From assembly GCA_036365455.1 (NCBI GenBank), contig JAWQUS010000023.1:7378001-7442000 (forward strand): a DNA stretch of 64,000 nt. The letters run 5' to 3'. The notes beneath the pieces are model-generated. The model saw only the letters and a program-made list of their open reading frames with translations, made no database searches and was not told the DNA's origin. The stretch comes from Macrosoma leucophasiata (Eukaryota; Arthropoda; Insecta; Lepidoptera; Hedylidae). The position numbers and the translations under genes are program-made. Below are positions 9,250-20,014 of this stretch, in pieces. How positions within the stretch are numbered: position 1 is the first letter of the stretch; every line of letters begins with the position of its first letter.

Positions 9250-10750
9250 CAAAAATCATAAATTATATGAGAGTTTTGGCGGGAACGCGGAAAAGAGCTG
9301 TGTCGCTGCGTGATATTATTTTCAAAATTTCTGTATAGTCGCGTTTTTATGTGTAAAAATGGTGGGATTTTTATCATAAATCATTCACGAGATAACGCTC
9401 ACGAGTGTACATAATATCGTTTATGAAGTGAAAAGTGATTTTTCGTATTGCCTCCAAAACTTCGTAAAATCCATCTCATCATATTACTCATGGAAGTATT
9501 TAATCATGGTCATCTTCCTTAAGGATATTCATTAATTTAAAGAAATGTCAAATTCAATATGTATACGACTGAAAGACTCTGTATCTAGGTCATGAATAAA
9601 TTATTTAAAAAAACATAAATTATATCAAAATTCTAGAAACAATATTGTAGAAAAGCTTATGTTTTTCTAGTGAATTGTACATACATAGCAGTTATTTGTA
9701 AACAACACAACAGCACCATAAAAGAAATAAACTTCACAGTTTGTTTATTTGAAAGCCATAAAAAATATCTGCAACAATTTTTTGCCGCTTTTAATAACAA
9801 ACACTGTCTAGAAAAATATTCCTATGATGCGTAGAGAATATTTTTAAGCTGTATATGTACTTCAAACAAATGAACACTATGAGATAAATTCAGTTCCCAT
9901 TTTCAGTGCTAGACATCATGAATATATGCATGTGATGCATCGGCAATTCTACTACAATGAGGTTGGCTTGATTCTATTAGGAGTGTATTAGGCAAATCGC
10001 GTGAAAATGTGAGGCCCACGGGCGGTTCGCATATACTGAATAAATTATGTAAATAGGTACACGTGGGGATATGTAGGTTATATCGTTGTTTTAAATATTA
10101 TTTAAGTGTTTTAAGGAAAAAGGATTTATACCTGCAGAAATGCTTAATCCAAGATATATAAGAGTAATTCAAAGAAAAGTTTTAAGAGACATTAAATTTA
10201 TTTACAGTCAATGGACTTAGTGAAAGTATACGAAATTAACTGCATTTGATTCTTTTAAAATATTAATGCAGCTGAGTGCTTATATGTTGTGTGCTGTGCT
10301 TTTTTAAATAATTTCTTGTGTTTTAAATACACTAACACAACTATTGGATACTTTTCAAAAACAATTTCAACATAGGTATTATTACAGTGCGCAGTGCATG
10401 CATTCATGAATGAAAGAATAGTCCTTCCGGAGAATAGAGGCGTGATGTAACATTTTTTATCATATGATTGTTAAACTGTTCAAGAAATAAAAATCAAATT
10501 AATCTGAAGAAGCTACAAAGCTTATACTCATTTGTCAATTTTCCCTTTGCTCTTTGCCCGGGCAAATTAACGATAAGACGGAGACTTAATGTGTTTAACA
10601 AATTTTAACGTCACGTCACGTTAATTAATCCGCGTGTGGAACGAATCTAATCTGAGTGTAGGTACAAGTAGGCTCTGAGAATTAAGCGTATAATATATAT
10701 AGCTCATTCATGATCTTAAAGCGAATTAATGTTTAAATTTAAAGAACAAT
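9250..10750. other. No recognised feature
   Basis: About 1.5 kb of AT-rich DNA without a repeat member or coding signal I can support. Confidence 0.35.
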
Positions 10751-10751
10751 A

Positions 10752-11062
10752 TCCTTTCGTTGAAATAAAACTAGTTTTCGGATTTATTTCGCACATATTA
10801 AACTAAAATGATTATTTAAAATCGAACCCGACGTTTCGGTCGCTTTTCAGCTTCCGTTCAGGATTAACACAAAAGTTACTAATTGTATCTTGAGGTCTTA
10901 CAGACTGTTGCAGTTGGGCTTTTATTCTACTGAGTATTGGATCCCATGTTGGTGACAATCGCCAACCATCTTCTCTATTGAAATTTGGATGTTTAAATCC
11001 GAAAACTAATTTTATTTCAATGAGTGCAGCTCGCGAAAACCTAAGAACATACAATATCCTTT
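10752..11062 (-). pseudogene. Penelope-like element fragment (C-terminus and 3' end)
   Basis: On the minus strand an open frame (10812-11069) encodes RAALIEIK, then HPNFNREDGWRLSPTWDPIL. The pattern EAxEIKxHxNFNREDGxxLxxxWxPxL is typical of the C-terminal end of Penelope-like polyproteins, downstream of the GIY-YIG endonuclease; the rest of the protein is missing. Five residues between EIK and KHPNF look inserted: the DNA coding for them and for part of EIK is an inverted copy of 10752-10782, so the fragment is bounded by about 28-bp inverted repeats. A hammerhead-like motif lies just past the frame (10826-10862). Inference: a degraded 3' copy. Assignment by motif memory only. Confidence 0.55.
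10826..10862 (-). ncRNA. Hammerhead-ribozyme-like motif of a Penelope-like element (degenerate)
   Basis: Minus strand reads GGAAGCTGAAAAGCGACC then GAAACGTCGGG. CTGA and CGAAACGTC fit two hammerhead core strands, but the invariant CUGANGA is CTGAAAA here, so self-cleavage is doubtful. Hammerhead motifs are known in Penelope-like elements. Confidence 0.3.
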
Positions 11063-11182
11063 TCCGCACAGAGGCATAATACCTTAGGCCTCAGGAGTGG
11101 CAACGCATCTGCATTTTGACCTCTGGTTTTTGTGTAGATGTCTGTAGACTGCAGGCATCACTTAACATCCATGTAACCTGGT
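11063..11182 (+). mobile_element. JT repeat, 3' half
   Basis: TTCCGCACAGAGGCATAATA, CTCAGGAGTGGCAACGCATC and the CACTTAACATCCATGTAACC end. Immediately followed by a second 3' piece. Confidence 0.7.
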
Positions 11183-11185
11183 AAT

Positions 11186-11292
11186 GTAGATGACATTGAA
11201 ATCTCTGGTTTTGTGTAGATGATTATAGGCTAAGGTATTATTTATCATTAATGTTAACTGTGCGCTTGTTTGTCGCTTCATAAGATAAAAAA
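11186..11292 (+). mobile_element. JT repeat, second 3' fragment in tandem
   Basis: GACATTGAAATCTCTGG, GTGTAGATGATTATAGGC and GTGCGCTTGTTTGTCGCTTC, then an A-rich tail. A more diverged JT piece abutting the previous one head-to-tail. Confidence 0.5.
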
Positions 11293-11327
11293 CGCATTAG
11301 CATTTTAATTTGCATCTGGTCTTTGTG

Positions 11328-11402
11328 TATAAGCAATCATCACCACACCAGCTGAATGACGTCCACTGCTGGACGAAGCCTTCCCCAAAGACGCTCACAA
11401 CA
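11328..11402 (-). mobile_element. RTE LINE 3'-terminal fragment
   Basis: The minus strand encodes VFGEGFVQQWTSF, like the AYIQQWTSYG end of the RTE ORF at 22.8 kb, and the adjoining CATCATCACC is the start of a GATGAT-type tail. Confidence 0.6.
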
Positions 11403-11974
11403 GTGTTGCCAGTTATTAAGGGAGAATATGCCATAATCTAGGCAATATTCAATTTTATTTTCGTAATGAAGGTGTCATTACGTTAATCAACCGAAATAAT
11501 TAACCGTCAGTGCCTACGCGCTAGTCTGCTATTTCACATAAAAATAAATGTCAAGAATGCCACCACTAGCAAGAAAAGGGCGGAATTTTCCGCGCCACAA
11601 GATTTCTCAAGAAGCCACTCATTACCTAATGACCGGTGAAAAATGTAAAATTTAAGGCAATATTCTCGCAGGTTCCCACTGACCTTGCCTTATCTTAAGT
11701 TTATTGCCTTTCTACCGAATTGAGAAAAGCTGGGAAAATTCGGTGAAAATTGTATTACCTTCATATATTTCTTACTTTTAATATTTATTTTTACTTCTGA
11801 CTTTCATTAGTGCCAGTTCTGAGTAAATTGGTTTTTGTGACAACACAGTGCCACAAATCGTGACATGACCCAATCAAGAAAATTAAATTAAAGCCAACCA
11901 AATTGTTTTGTGTCTTTTATGAAGAACCCACGAAATCCATGTCTATTAATTGACAAGTGAATACTGCGCCCATA

Positions 11975-12060
11975 GATACACACATCGGCACAGAATCCCG
12001 AAACATCTGCATTTTGACGATTGGTTTTTACGTAGACGTCTAATAGGCTGTCTGGTAACT
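11975..12060 (+). mobile_element. JT repeat fragment, degenerate
   Basis: ATCTGCATTTTGACGATTGG and GTAGACGTCTAATAGGCTG match the JT middle; both ends are lost. Confidence 0.5.
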
Positions 12061-12351
12061 GAATACTTACTGTACCATATGGTAATTGAATACTTACTGT
12101 ATTCAGCTTAAATGCACTTCGAAGACAACTTATGTTATTTTATTTTAGTTCATATTGTATTGTTTTATAAATGCTAATATTAAAAAAAAAAACTAATTAT
12201 TTCATTGGAGACCCATATTCACATTCAACTACCCCCATAACCAATCTGGCCAATTGCATTGTCGGATTTGCAAAAGAATGTTCCAAACAAAATTAGAGTT
12301 CGTGAGTCATATTATTATATTTGTTTGCACTCATGAATCTGGCTATGGACT

Positions 12352-12486
12352 AACCCCCTTATTCATAAACGTACATTAGCTACGTTTTAGTTAAAGAATG
12401 CTTTGTCTTTGTCAATTGCATTGTCAAATGTGCAGGTTAGAAAAAGACAAAGGAGAGATTAGCAACACTTTAGCTAAAAGAGTTTC
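12352..12486. mobile_element. MITE P, copy 3
   Basis: Left end CCCCCTTATTCATAAACGTA; interior TTGTCAAATGTGCAGG and TTAGCAACACTTTAGCTAAA. The right terminal repeat is cut where the next JT copy begins. Confidence 0.7.
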
Positions 12487-12945
12487 AGTGTAAGGATTCG
12501 AGAGCGTAGGCACCACCGCATTACCTAATCCATCTACCGCCAAATAGTATTGTTGAACACTATCGTGTTCCGGCACACCGCGGACACTCGGTCAAAATAT
12601 CCATTTAGTCTCTATTACACGGACATCAATCAGTGACGTGTATTTACACGTGCACCTGTGTGCGTAGCACGTAGAGAATACCAAACATCGCCCATAACAG
12701 GAAAGAAGGTTGGGTGAGGCGGGAAATCGGTCGGGACGTCGCAGTGTCCATTCTATACGTAGTATTATTACATATTGTCTGGTTCCGGTGGTAATGATTG
12801 ATCCCGTAATAACTGTCACAGAGACATAAAAACCAAGGTCTCACGCCTCTCAGGAATGGTTTTTTGGTAGATGTCTATAGACTGCAGTCATCACTTAACA
12901 TCTATGTCACCTACAAGCTTGTTTGCTACCTTCGTTACACAAAAA
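12487..12945 (+). mobile_element. JT repeat, subfamily B, split by a 200-bp insertion
   Basis: Left part 12487-12576 (GAGAGCGTAGGCACCACCGC to ACTATCGTGTTCC) and right part 12779-12945 (GTTCCGGTGGTAATG, CCCGTAATAACTGTCACAGA, CTGCAGTCATCACTTAACAT, A-tail). The CCCGTAATAACTGTCACAGA reading marks subfamily B. Confidence 0.75.
12577..12778 (+). repeat. Repeat S nested in JT
   Basis: Begins GGCACACCGCGGACACTCGG and contains TGTATTTACACGTGCACCTG, GCGTAGCACGTAGAGAATAC and ATCGCCCATAACAGG. A relative in opposite orientation is at 41786. Class unknown. Confidence 0.6.
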
Positions 12946-13304
12946 AACTGGCATATATGATTAAGCCGAATTTTTCCACCGTTGACAGACAAACATAAGA
13001 AGGAAATCATTATCATAATTATTAAGAAAAATATATACCTATTCCATAACCGGTTGTCTTCTAGGATCTATAACGAAGCATTAATAGCCTATTACGTCGG
13101 GTAATACAGATGGTATACACTTATAGAAATGAATTTTCTGCGAGAAAATATTTTCTACCTGCAAGCTCCGCTTTTCCTTTCATGTTATAGACATGATAAA
13201 ATAATGAGGACTATTGGTTACTCAATAAATGGTGCGTGGCAGAAAAGGTCGAAGATTGACACTGATATATAGGTTTATATGGTCCTAAAATAATATATAA
13301 CTTT

Positions 13305-13462
13305 TTTTACTAGCGGTATAGTCCCTGTGATGGGCTCGCGGGCATGGTCATGTATGGCCCTGTAATTTCCGACACAGAAACATAATACGTTAGGCCTCAG
13401 TAGTGGCAACGCACCTACATTGAAATCTCTGCTTGTTTATAGGCCACAATACACTTTTCTAT
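13305..13462 (+). mobile_element. JT repeat with large internal and 3' deletions
   Basis: TTTTTTACTAGCGGTATAG, GGGCTCGCGGGCAT, then directly ATGTATGGCCCTGTAATTTC and GCCTCAGTAGTGGCAACGCA. About 85 bp of the middle are missing and the end is lost. Confidence 0.6.
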
Positions 13463-13924
13463 TTTCATTTTGAATCCTCCATGAATTCTATCGTTAAGCT
13501 CTCAGATTGAAAGCATTACCCCCACCCCATACTCCGCACACAGAAATGTTAATCCATATTCAGAGGCAACATTCGCTTATTGATATTACTGGCCCGATGC
13601 GGTCTGGGTCATTGGCGAATAAGGCCGGTCCCACCGCCAACGAGAAGCTAGTTGAAGCAGAAACAGAAAAGGTAAGCTAACAATGAAAATATTCACTCAT
13701 TGAAAACAAACTTAGTGTTGCCTTATATCTCAATACATTTTTTTCTTGATGAAGTGGTCTTAAATATACTACTTGGTATCTCGTTACTATTGCAGGCCAT
13801 GGATAACCTAACTTAAATTGTGTGTAATACTTCGTAGTTTTGACATTAACAAGAAGGGTGCAGTGTTGAGAATGATGTATATTATACCTATAAAGTATAT
13901 GCTACTAGGATAATGCAGTGGTAT

Positions 13925-13990
13925 TTACCTCGACACTCGACGTTTCGGCCGTAATGCAACGGCCGTGGTCACGAGTAGACTGCTCCTCCA
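13925..13990 (-). repeat. CGGCCGAAACGTC repeat
   Basis: Minus strand: CACGGCCGTTGCATTACGGC then CGAAACGTCGAGTG, containing an inverted CGGCCG pair around a TTGCATTA loop. The CGAAACGTC word is shared with 10850 and 14772; possibly a Penelope-like terminus. Confidence 0.4.
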
Positions 13991-14029
13991 TGGTGTCATC
14001 GTCATTTCACGATTGCCACAACAAACAGT

Positions 14030-14122
14030 CCTTTACCACCCTCACCCAACGTTTCGCTGCAACATTCACCGGATCGTCGGTCCACATGACTGGTCTGGCT
14101 ACGCTTCGCCTTCCAAGTTTTT
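14030..14122 (-). pseudogene. RTE-like ORF tail remnant
   Basis: The minus strand encodes GRRSVARPVMWTDDPVNVAA then KRWVRV, similar to SVGRPPARWTDDLVKAAGTR in the RTE ORF at 22.7 kb. About 30 codons only. The overlapping 163-codon plus-strand ORF (13918-14409) is antisense to it and I do not regard it as a gene. Confidence 0.5.
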
Positions 14123-14739
14123 TGAGAATTTGTGGATTCTTCTGCCCCAATGGCCGTCAGGTTTTCAAGCTTTGTTGTATGTTCAAAAAAGAGCTATCTA
14201 TCGCTAGTCGGTTCCTTATCGGCGGTGGAACCAGAGCCTTAATGTTGATACAATTTGGACGGTCGGTCAGGAAGCATGATTCAGGTCGCCGCTCGTTGAC
14301 GTGTGACCGGCCTTTGATGTTTCTCTGTGATACGGAATTTATAATGCTGTTTGGCCAGTTGGCCAGTGATATAATATACTCGCCTAACTCGAAGGAAGGA
14401 TATATTTAACTAAGTCGATGACGTGCAGAAACATCATAATCTGAAGAGGGTTTCTGTTTGATTAAACTGTTGTGTTTAAACCTTATAGAAGGTAAAAATA
14501 TGAATATAAATAATGTAAATAATAAATAAACGGATATAACGCGGTATTGTAAATGAACCGACGACAGACAACGTATTTTCCAAATTATTTCACACTCCAC
14601 AAAATTTACCATTATACTCATCAGAATCCAAATCTAAACGTGACGGCAGAGTGGACGATTCGAAAACGTCCGGATCATAGTATTGGGGTCTGTGAAAAGT
14701 GGAAAGGCTCTTAGGTTTTAGCAAGCTACGATCGCTAAA

Positions 14740-14781
14740 ACCGAAGACTGGCCAGACGGAAGCTAATCGGCCGAAACGTCA
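14740..14781 (+). ncRNA. Hammerhead-like motif, degenerate
   Basis: CCGAAGACTGGCC...GGCCGAAACGTC: the GGCC pair could form stem II between a CUGANGA-like strand (CCGAAGA, U changed to C) and GAAAC, followed by GTC. Suggests a decayed Penelope-like 3' end; activity is unlikely. Confidence 0.3.
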
Positions 14782-14789
14782 AGTTGATT

Positions 14790-15257
14790 TAAAAAATAAT
14801 TTGACTTTATTATAAACAAGATATATCAAAAACATTTTTATTTCATGTGCACATGTTTGGTGCTGTGCTGCGAGATTGTAAACACATTAAACCATAACTG
14901 CTCTGCCAAGAGCATACAAATAAGATATCAAAATAAAAGTGTTACCAATAAACATCACAGTAGCAGTCCTAGGGGGGAGGTCATAGTGGTCATAACCCGT
15001 GGTCATGGCCCACCGGCTCCTAAATCAAGTCACGACACTACTGGTCGTTTCAAATTCATACAAAAATATCAAATTGTACTATTCCAAGCCACGACCGGGT
15101 GGGAGGCTACCCCGAGATCCCTCTGATCTTTGTCTCTCTTGAAAACTTTACTTTCAACTAAATTTAATTGTCTCGTAATTCATTTTAACACTAGCAACAT
15201 GTTTTTAAGCATGTCAAGCTTGTTTTCAGAAAGTGAATAAAGTAGGAAATGCTGCAT
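14790..15257. other. No recognised feature
   Basis: Contains a GC-richer part (14960-15120) with no family match; a 93-codon ORF there has no recognisable domain. Confidence 0.3.
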
Positions 15258-15312
15258 ACAGTCCACTTTGACGTTAAGTGACTAGTGCAGCCCATTAACA
15301 TCTACGAAAATG
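15258..15312 (-). mobile_element. JT repeat fragment
   Basis: GACGTTAAGTGACTAGTGCAG and CATTAACATCTAC are a diverged piece of the JT 3' region in minus orientation. Confidence 0.45.
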
Positions 15313-15346
15313 TAAGATCTCAGTGCAAGTTTAATTTATGTATGTA

Positions 15347-15400
15347 CTAGCTGTTGCTCGGGGCTTCGCCTGCGTGGATGTCGCTTTTGACTTGAAAAAT
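15347..15400 (+). mobile_element. ACTAGCTGTTGC terminus
   Basis: TACTAGCTGTTGCTCGGGGC TTCGCCTGCGTGG is the common lepidopteran terminus also seen at 32553 and, as an inverted pair, at 38962. Probably the end of a Helitron-like or related non-autonomous element. Confidence 0.5.
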
Positions 15401-15631
15401 ATGTAACGCTAACCGAATCATTTTGCATTAGAGGGGACTGCAAACTTCTACTAACCTCTCTGCATTTAAAATTTTCAGGAATATAATAAGGAGTCGCGAC
15501 AACTTTAAAACCTCTTGCCGCAAAATCCGTGCCTGGTGAATCTTAAGTAACTAGTAACTACCTGTCTCCCAAATTTCTAGTTTGCAGTACATAAAATTAA
15601 ATACCTATTTCCGATGACGACTGGAGACGTA

Positions 15632-15797
15632 TTTTTTTATGTAATCAAAGTGGTAAACAAGTATGCAGTTCACATTGATGTTAAGTGATGACTGCAGCCT
15701 ATAGACACCCACATTAAGACCAAGGTCAAAACGCAGATGCGTTACCACTCCTGAGGCCTAAGGTGTTATGCCTCTGAGCCGGAAATTACAGGGCCAA
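15632..15797 (-). mobile_element. JT repeat, 3' part (subfamily A)
   Basis: TTTTTTTATGTAATCAAAGT, GCAGTTCACATTGATGTTAA, CTCCTGAGGCCTAAGGTG, ending at GGAAATTACAGGGCC, the same 5' limit as the copy at 4528. Confidence 0.8.
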
Positions 15798-16914
15798 CTT
15801 GGTGCTGTTACAAAATAAATTCTTGGCGGATGTCTAAAACCTATAAACGCTTTTGTTTGTATATATAAATGCACCTTCACACCAAGTCCTTTCAAGATTG
15901 GAAAACTTAACGGTGGAAAAGGTTCTTGTGCACTTTATACTATTTAAATCACTTACCATCCACATTGTTTGCATGTTTGTTGTCTATTGAATACATGTAT
16001 GTATTGTATGTATTAATACAATGGCTTTCATTTGAAAATCGATATCTATAATCTACCAACTTTTCATTTCGCTAAATGGCGTACTCTTATTTAATAAATG
16101 GTCAACTTTGACATCCACCTACCTTCAATTAATTTGCAAATTGCCTGAAATCTGAATTATTTTCGCCATTGCGCAGACATCACTGATTGGACCGAGTAGG
16201 TTAGCCTGTTAAATTGTGTAAAGGTTACGTGAAAGAGCGACAGAGATGGAAATAGTAAGATAAATGCGAATAAAGATCGCGCGGAATGAAGAAAAATAGC
16301 GTTCACCGGTCACGGATGTGGAAGGAATAAACCGGAATTGTTCCCTCGTTAATATACGAGAATGACGGGGTAAGCGACAGTGTTTTGTTTCAGATAGAAT
16401 CATTATGGTCGCAATAGTTTTTTGTAATTTGTAAGTAGAAAGTTTTGAACCTACAAGCATTCTCCAACAGTCGTTTCTCCTTTGGACTAATTACCAACAG
16501 GATTTATCATTTCTGAGAGAATCGCCGACATAACTCACGCCGACGAACTGCTCGCCGACTCACCCATGGAAGTTTTGTCGGCATTCAAAACATTTCAAAA
16601 CATGCATTTATTCGCAATCAATCTGGATCTGGCTAAGGTTGGATTGTCCTCGGGAGGCTTATAGAGTCCGTCTGGCTCGTTTGTATCCGACTAGATTGAG
16701 TCTGTCGTCATAGGGTTTAAGGCTTTCTCGTGTTTCGACTACATACATTCAACATCTATTCTCTGTCTCATCTATCATTCATACATCTTTACGCTCGAGT
16801 AAATAGGTAATTTAAAGACGTGACAGATTTATTTAGGAACTTATTATATGCTGATGTTCAGAAGTTTTCGTGATACAATGAATTAACAGTGTATCGGCAG
16901 GTTTTAGAAATTAA

Positions 16915-17060
16915 ATAAAAAAATCGGTCAATTGCGTGTCGGGCGACGCGCAGTGAAGGGTAGTTTTTGAACTATTGTAAAGGAAAAAAAATATTCTATG
17001 GAGTCGTTCGAAATTTTCAAGTAAAATACATTTGGTCGACTGATACTCTCAAACTTGTAA
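16915..17060 (+). repeat. Dispersed repeat (GGTCAATTGCGTGTCGGGCG)
   Basis: GCGTGTCGGGCGACGCGCAG then TATTCTATGGAGTCGTTCG and CTCAAACTTGTAAAGC. Homologous block at 47228-47390. Common lepidopteran repeat of uncertain class. Confidence 0.5.
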
Positions 17061-17149
17061 AGCAAACTTAAGTGTGATATTTTTCCTTTTAATTTCGTTA
17101 TATGTAGCTACTATTGCCGTCACGTTTAAATTTCTATCAACAACAATTT

Positions 17150-17345
17150 AGTTGGTAGAGAAAATTTAAGAATAAACTAAGAAAAAATTGACTTCGGGCA
17201 GGAATCGAACCTGCGACATCAGGATAACCAGTCCAACCGCTTTACCACTAAGCTACCGAAGTACCTAAGCTACATAAGTAAGTAAGCTTCGGTAGCTTAG
17301 TAATAATACATTTCTAAAATTCACACGCATGTGTTATTGCGAAAA
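17150..17345 (-). mobile_element. tRNA-like fold-back element, copy T5
   Basis: A tRNA-like unit (17190-17262, minus) and, 25 nt further, the exact 15-nt inverse of its 5' end (CTTCGGTAGCTTAGT, 17287-17301), followed by CACGCATGTGTTATTGCG, which matches the flank of copy T1 at 40512. Same fold-back design as the copies at 40512, 44765 and 56060, with the second arm gutted. Confidence 0.55.
17190..17262 (-). tRNA. tRNA-like sequence (probably element-borne)
   Basis: Minus strand: ACTTCGG/CCGAAGT acceptor arm (7 bp), GCTT/AAGC D stem with TAGTGGTA, and GCAGG-TTCGATT-CCTGC T arm are all intact. The anticodon stem is weak (GGA/TCC); a CTGGTTA loop would give anticodon GGT. A T-run follows the 3' end, as in Pol III termination. 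Because of the related dispersed copies I read it as element-derived rather than a housekeeping tRNA. Confidence 0.45.
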
Positions 17346-17603
17346 ATGAAATATTTCAATTATCAGTAGGTTTTTACTGGTGGTAGAGTTCCAGTGGAGA
17401 GAGAGACTCGAGGCCGTAGGCACTACCGCATTACTTAATCTATCTGCCGCCAAATGCTAGCACTATAGTGTTACAATTAGATGATAATGTATGGCTCCGC
17501 AATTACTATACAGACAACAACTGAGGTCTCAGGGGTGGCTACGCATCTGCATATTGACCTATGGTTTTTGTGTAGATGTCTATAGACTGCAGTCATCAAT
17601 TAA

Positions 17604-18099
17604 GATAAGATAAGATTTTATTTAATTTCTCCACAATGTTTTCTTATGGTAAATACATCATATGAATCTTATTTTATTTTTTAAATTAAACTGAATTATT
17701 TTTAAAACATTTATCTCAGGGTATTGTGGAGACAGGAGCGCTCAAACTAGGTAAACCCTGTGCTATGAGTCTCCTGGGCTCCGCCTCAGGATTTTGTCCA
17801 CTTAATTACTCATGAGAGCAATAGAACTAAGCACTATATGGGAACGCTTTGCCAGTCCAAAAACAAATTTGCATAGTACTTATTATCCCTACATTAGGTA
17901 TGATGGTTAAACGGCAAGTTCCCTCATAGTACCTACACACATACAGAAAACATGTGAGATTATCTCAAAGTATGAGAGTATATGTATTTATGAGTGTGTG
18001 TGTCAAAGTATGTGTGTGACAATTATGGCACATGGAACTCTGAAAGCCTGGCCCTACGATATATATTATATTATCTTGGGATAATATACATCGTAGGGG
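17604..18099 (-). mobile_element. LINE 3'-end insertion with AATTAA target duplication
   Basis: Flanked by AATTAA at 17598-17603 and 18100-18105. Read on the minus strand it ends in AAATAAAATCTTATCTTATC, a (CTTAT)-type tail usual for CR1/R1-like LINEs. No RT motif, so a 3'-UTR-only copy. The 5' edge (18062-18098) is a hairpin, CCTACGAT...ATCGTAGG. Confidence 0.65.
18062..18098. repeat. Imperfect hairpin
   Basis: CCTACGATATATATTATATT ATC pairs with GATAATATACATCGTAGG around TTGG, with a small bulge. Confidence 0.7.
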
Positions 18100-18570
18100 A
18101 ATTAACATCCATGTGAACCGTATGCTTGCTGTCCCCTACATCAAAAGTAGGTACTGTAAAAGCAATGCCATAAGATTAGAGGTCGTATACATACCAACAT
18201 GAAAAACTAATACATTCAAACAACAAACGTAACAACAAATGTTCGCTCATTAACTTGGTCAAAACCGATACATACAAGTATGTGGCCGTACAAAGTTTCA
18301 ATAGTTTTGCGTTTATAAAGCCAATTATTAACAGTTTGGATAGCTTTAACTTAGTTTGTGTTGCGCGTCATCGTGAACCGCGTAGTTCAATTCTACACAA
18401 ATAATATGAATTGAAATTTATTTTTTTGTGTCGGTTTAAAAAGTAAAAAACGAGTCAATGGTGAAACGATTTTAAAAATTCTTGTATCGTCTTTTCAAAC
18501 GATACTTCAGACTTTTACACTTTACACAAATCGATGGATACTCTCAAAATTTGTATAGACTTTTGTATAG

Positions 18571-18600
18571 AAATCTGTATGTACAAGTACATACAGATTT
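18571..18600. repeat. Perfect hairpin, 14-bp stem, 2-nt loop
   Basis: AAATCTGTATGTAC-AA-GTACATACAGATTT; outer CTCTCAAAAT and TTTGAGGG show weaker continued pairing. Confidence 0.8.
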
Positions 18601-18619
18601 TGAGGGTACAACTAAAACA

Positions 18620-20007
18620 GTTGTGTTTTCTTAAACACGAGGTTTTGTGTTTTCTTACTGATGTACGAATATGCATAATTTCACGGTATACTGATCTCAC
18701 GTTGGAGGCCACAGCACTTTCTAACCTTGAGGAGTCAGGAGATAATACTGCAATATGATGAACATACTAAACAGTGTTTGGGTACGTGTAAATTCTTAGC
18801 GACATTGACACTAAAATTCGAAAATCAAAAATTTCAGAAGTCGGGCCAGTGATTTATAACAGGTGTAATTGGCGGTCCGACTTCTAAATATTTCAAAAGT
18901 GTAACCTACATTTCTCTTTGGGTTTAAATCTGTTTTCTTTTATTTTTCACTTTTTCATTAAAAAGTTTTTTAACTCGGTAATTTTTTTTTCGAATGGTTT
19001 TCGTTTTGCATAATTTTGTACATGTTCACCAACAACAAAAATAGCCACACTTGTTGGCGGAATAGGTTTGATGTGTAGACTCCTTAAACGTAAGTCGACC
19101 GACAATCACTCAATGTCGCCATATTCTGAATATTTAAAGCCTACGAGATCACCCACCTGTCACTTTTTATGCAAGCTCTGTATATGTTTTGGTTTACGTC
19201 TTTTCTGTTTATATTAAAGGAATGATATAACTTTTTTGATACACGAGTATTTTATGACTGAAATCTTGTTATGATACATTAATTTGAAACAAGTAGATAT
19301 CTATTCATGGATGTAGGTATGCCTTATCTCTGTTGAGTATTGCATAGTAAGCAATAATAGTCCGGTACTGGTCAAAACTGATCAAAATGGTCTACAAAAG
19401 TCACATAGGTTGTGTGCGAAAGAGATAACGCTCTACAGAGCCGGTATGATCCGAAGTCTCTCTCCTAAGATCCATGTGCAATATATCTTACTGCGTATTG
19501 TACAAAAAAAATTATTCTGTGACTTTAGAAAAGTAAAATAAATGTAAACCTTTTTTTTTGTAAGATTTGCTTTGTATTTATGAACAAATCAATAGCTGTT
19601 CCTTGGGCGGTTCTACAATACACATTCAAGTCCTTAAATACAATTTAGGTCTTTAGCAAATTAAAGGTTTATGTCTCGATAGATTTATGCAAACTGACAA
19701 CATTATGTTGCTATGAGTTACAACATTATGTTTCTGTTTACTATCTATATTTTTTAACCTTTTACGCATCATCGTACACATTTAGATTCTGCATAAATTT
19801 AAGTTCACCCCAAATACCAGCTAAAGGTCGTTCTTTATGGGGACATTTTTTATATCTTAGATACATAACACGTCTCGTACGTATAAGAAAATGATTTCTT
19901 GTTAATATTAAGTAGTAAATTTAAATCCGTATTGTCCTTGAAAATGTTGTCTTTGGATTCAAATTTAATCACAGCAATATAATATTAATATAATTATATA
20001 GATACTT
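18620..20007. other. No recognised feature
   Basis: AT-rich DNA before the RTE element; nothing I can support. Confidence 0.35.
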
Positions 20008-20014
20008 CTGGTCC

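Larger units (their letters stand above)
17371..18145 (+). mobile_element. JT repeat, subfamily B, split by a 496-bp LINE tail
   Basis: Left part 17371-17603 (TTTTACTGGTGGTAGAGTTC to CTGCAGTCATCAATTAA) and right part 18100-18145 (AATTAACATCCATGTGAACC, GCTTGCTGTCCCCTACAT). Joined at the duplicated AATTAA they give one normal JT 3' end. Confidence 0.8.

Noticed and set aside
13918..14409. 163-codon plus-strand ORF
   Set aside because: Antisense to an RTE-like tail and a CGGCCGAAACGTC repeat; composition and content do not resemble a protein.
17190..17262. Housekeeping tRNA gene
   Set aside because: Arms are good but the anticodon stem is weak and relatives are clearly mobile; kept only as tRNA-like.
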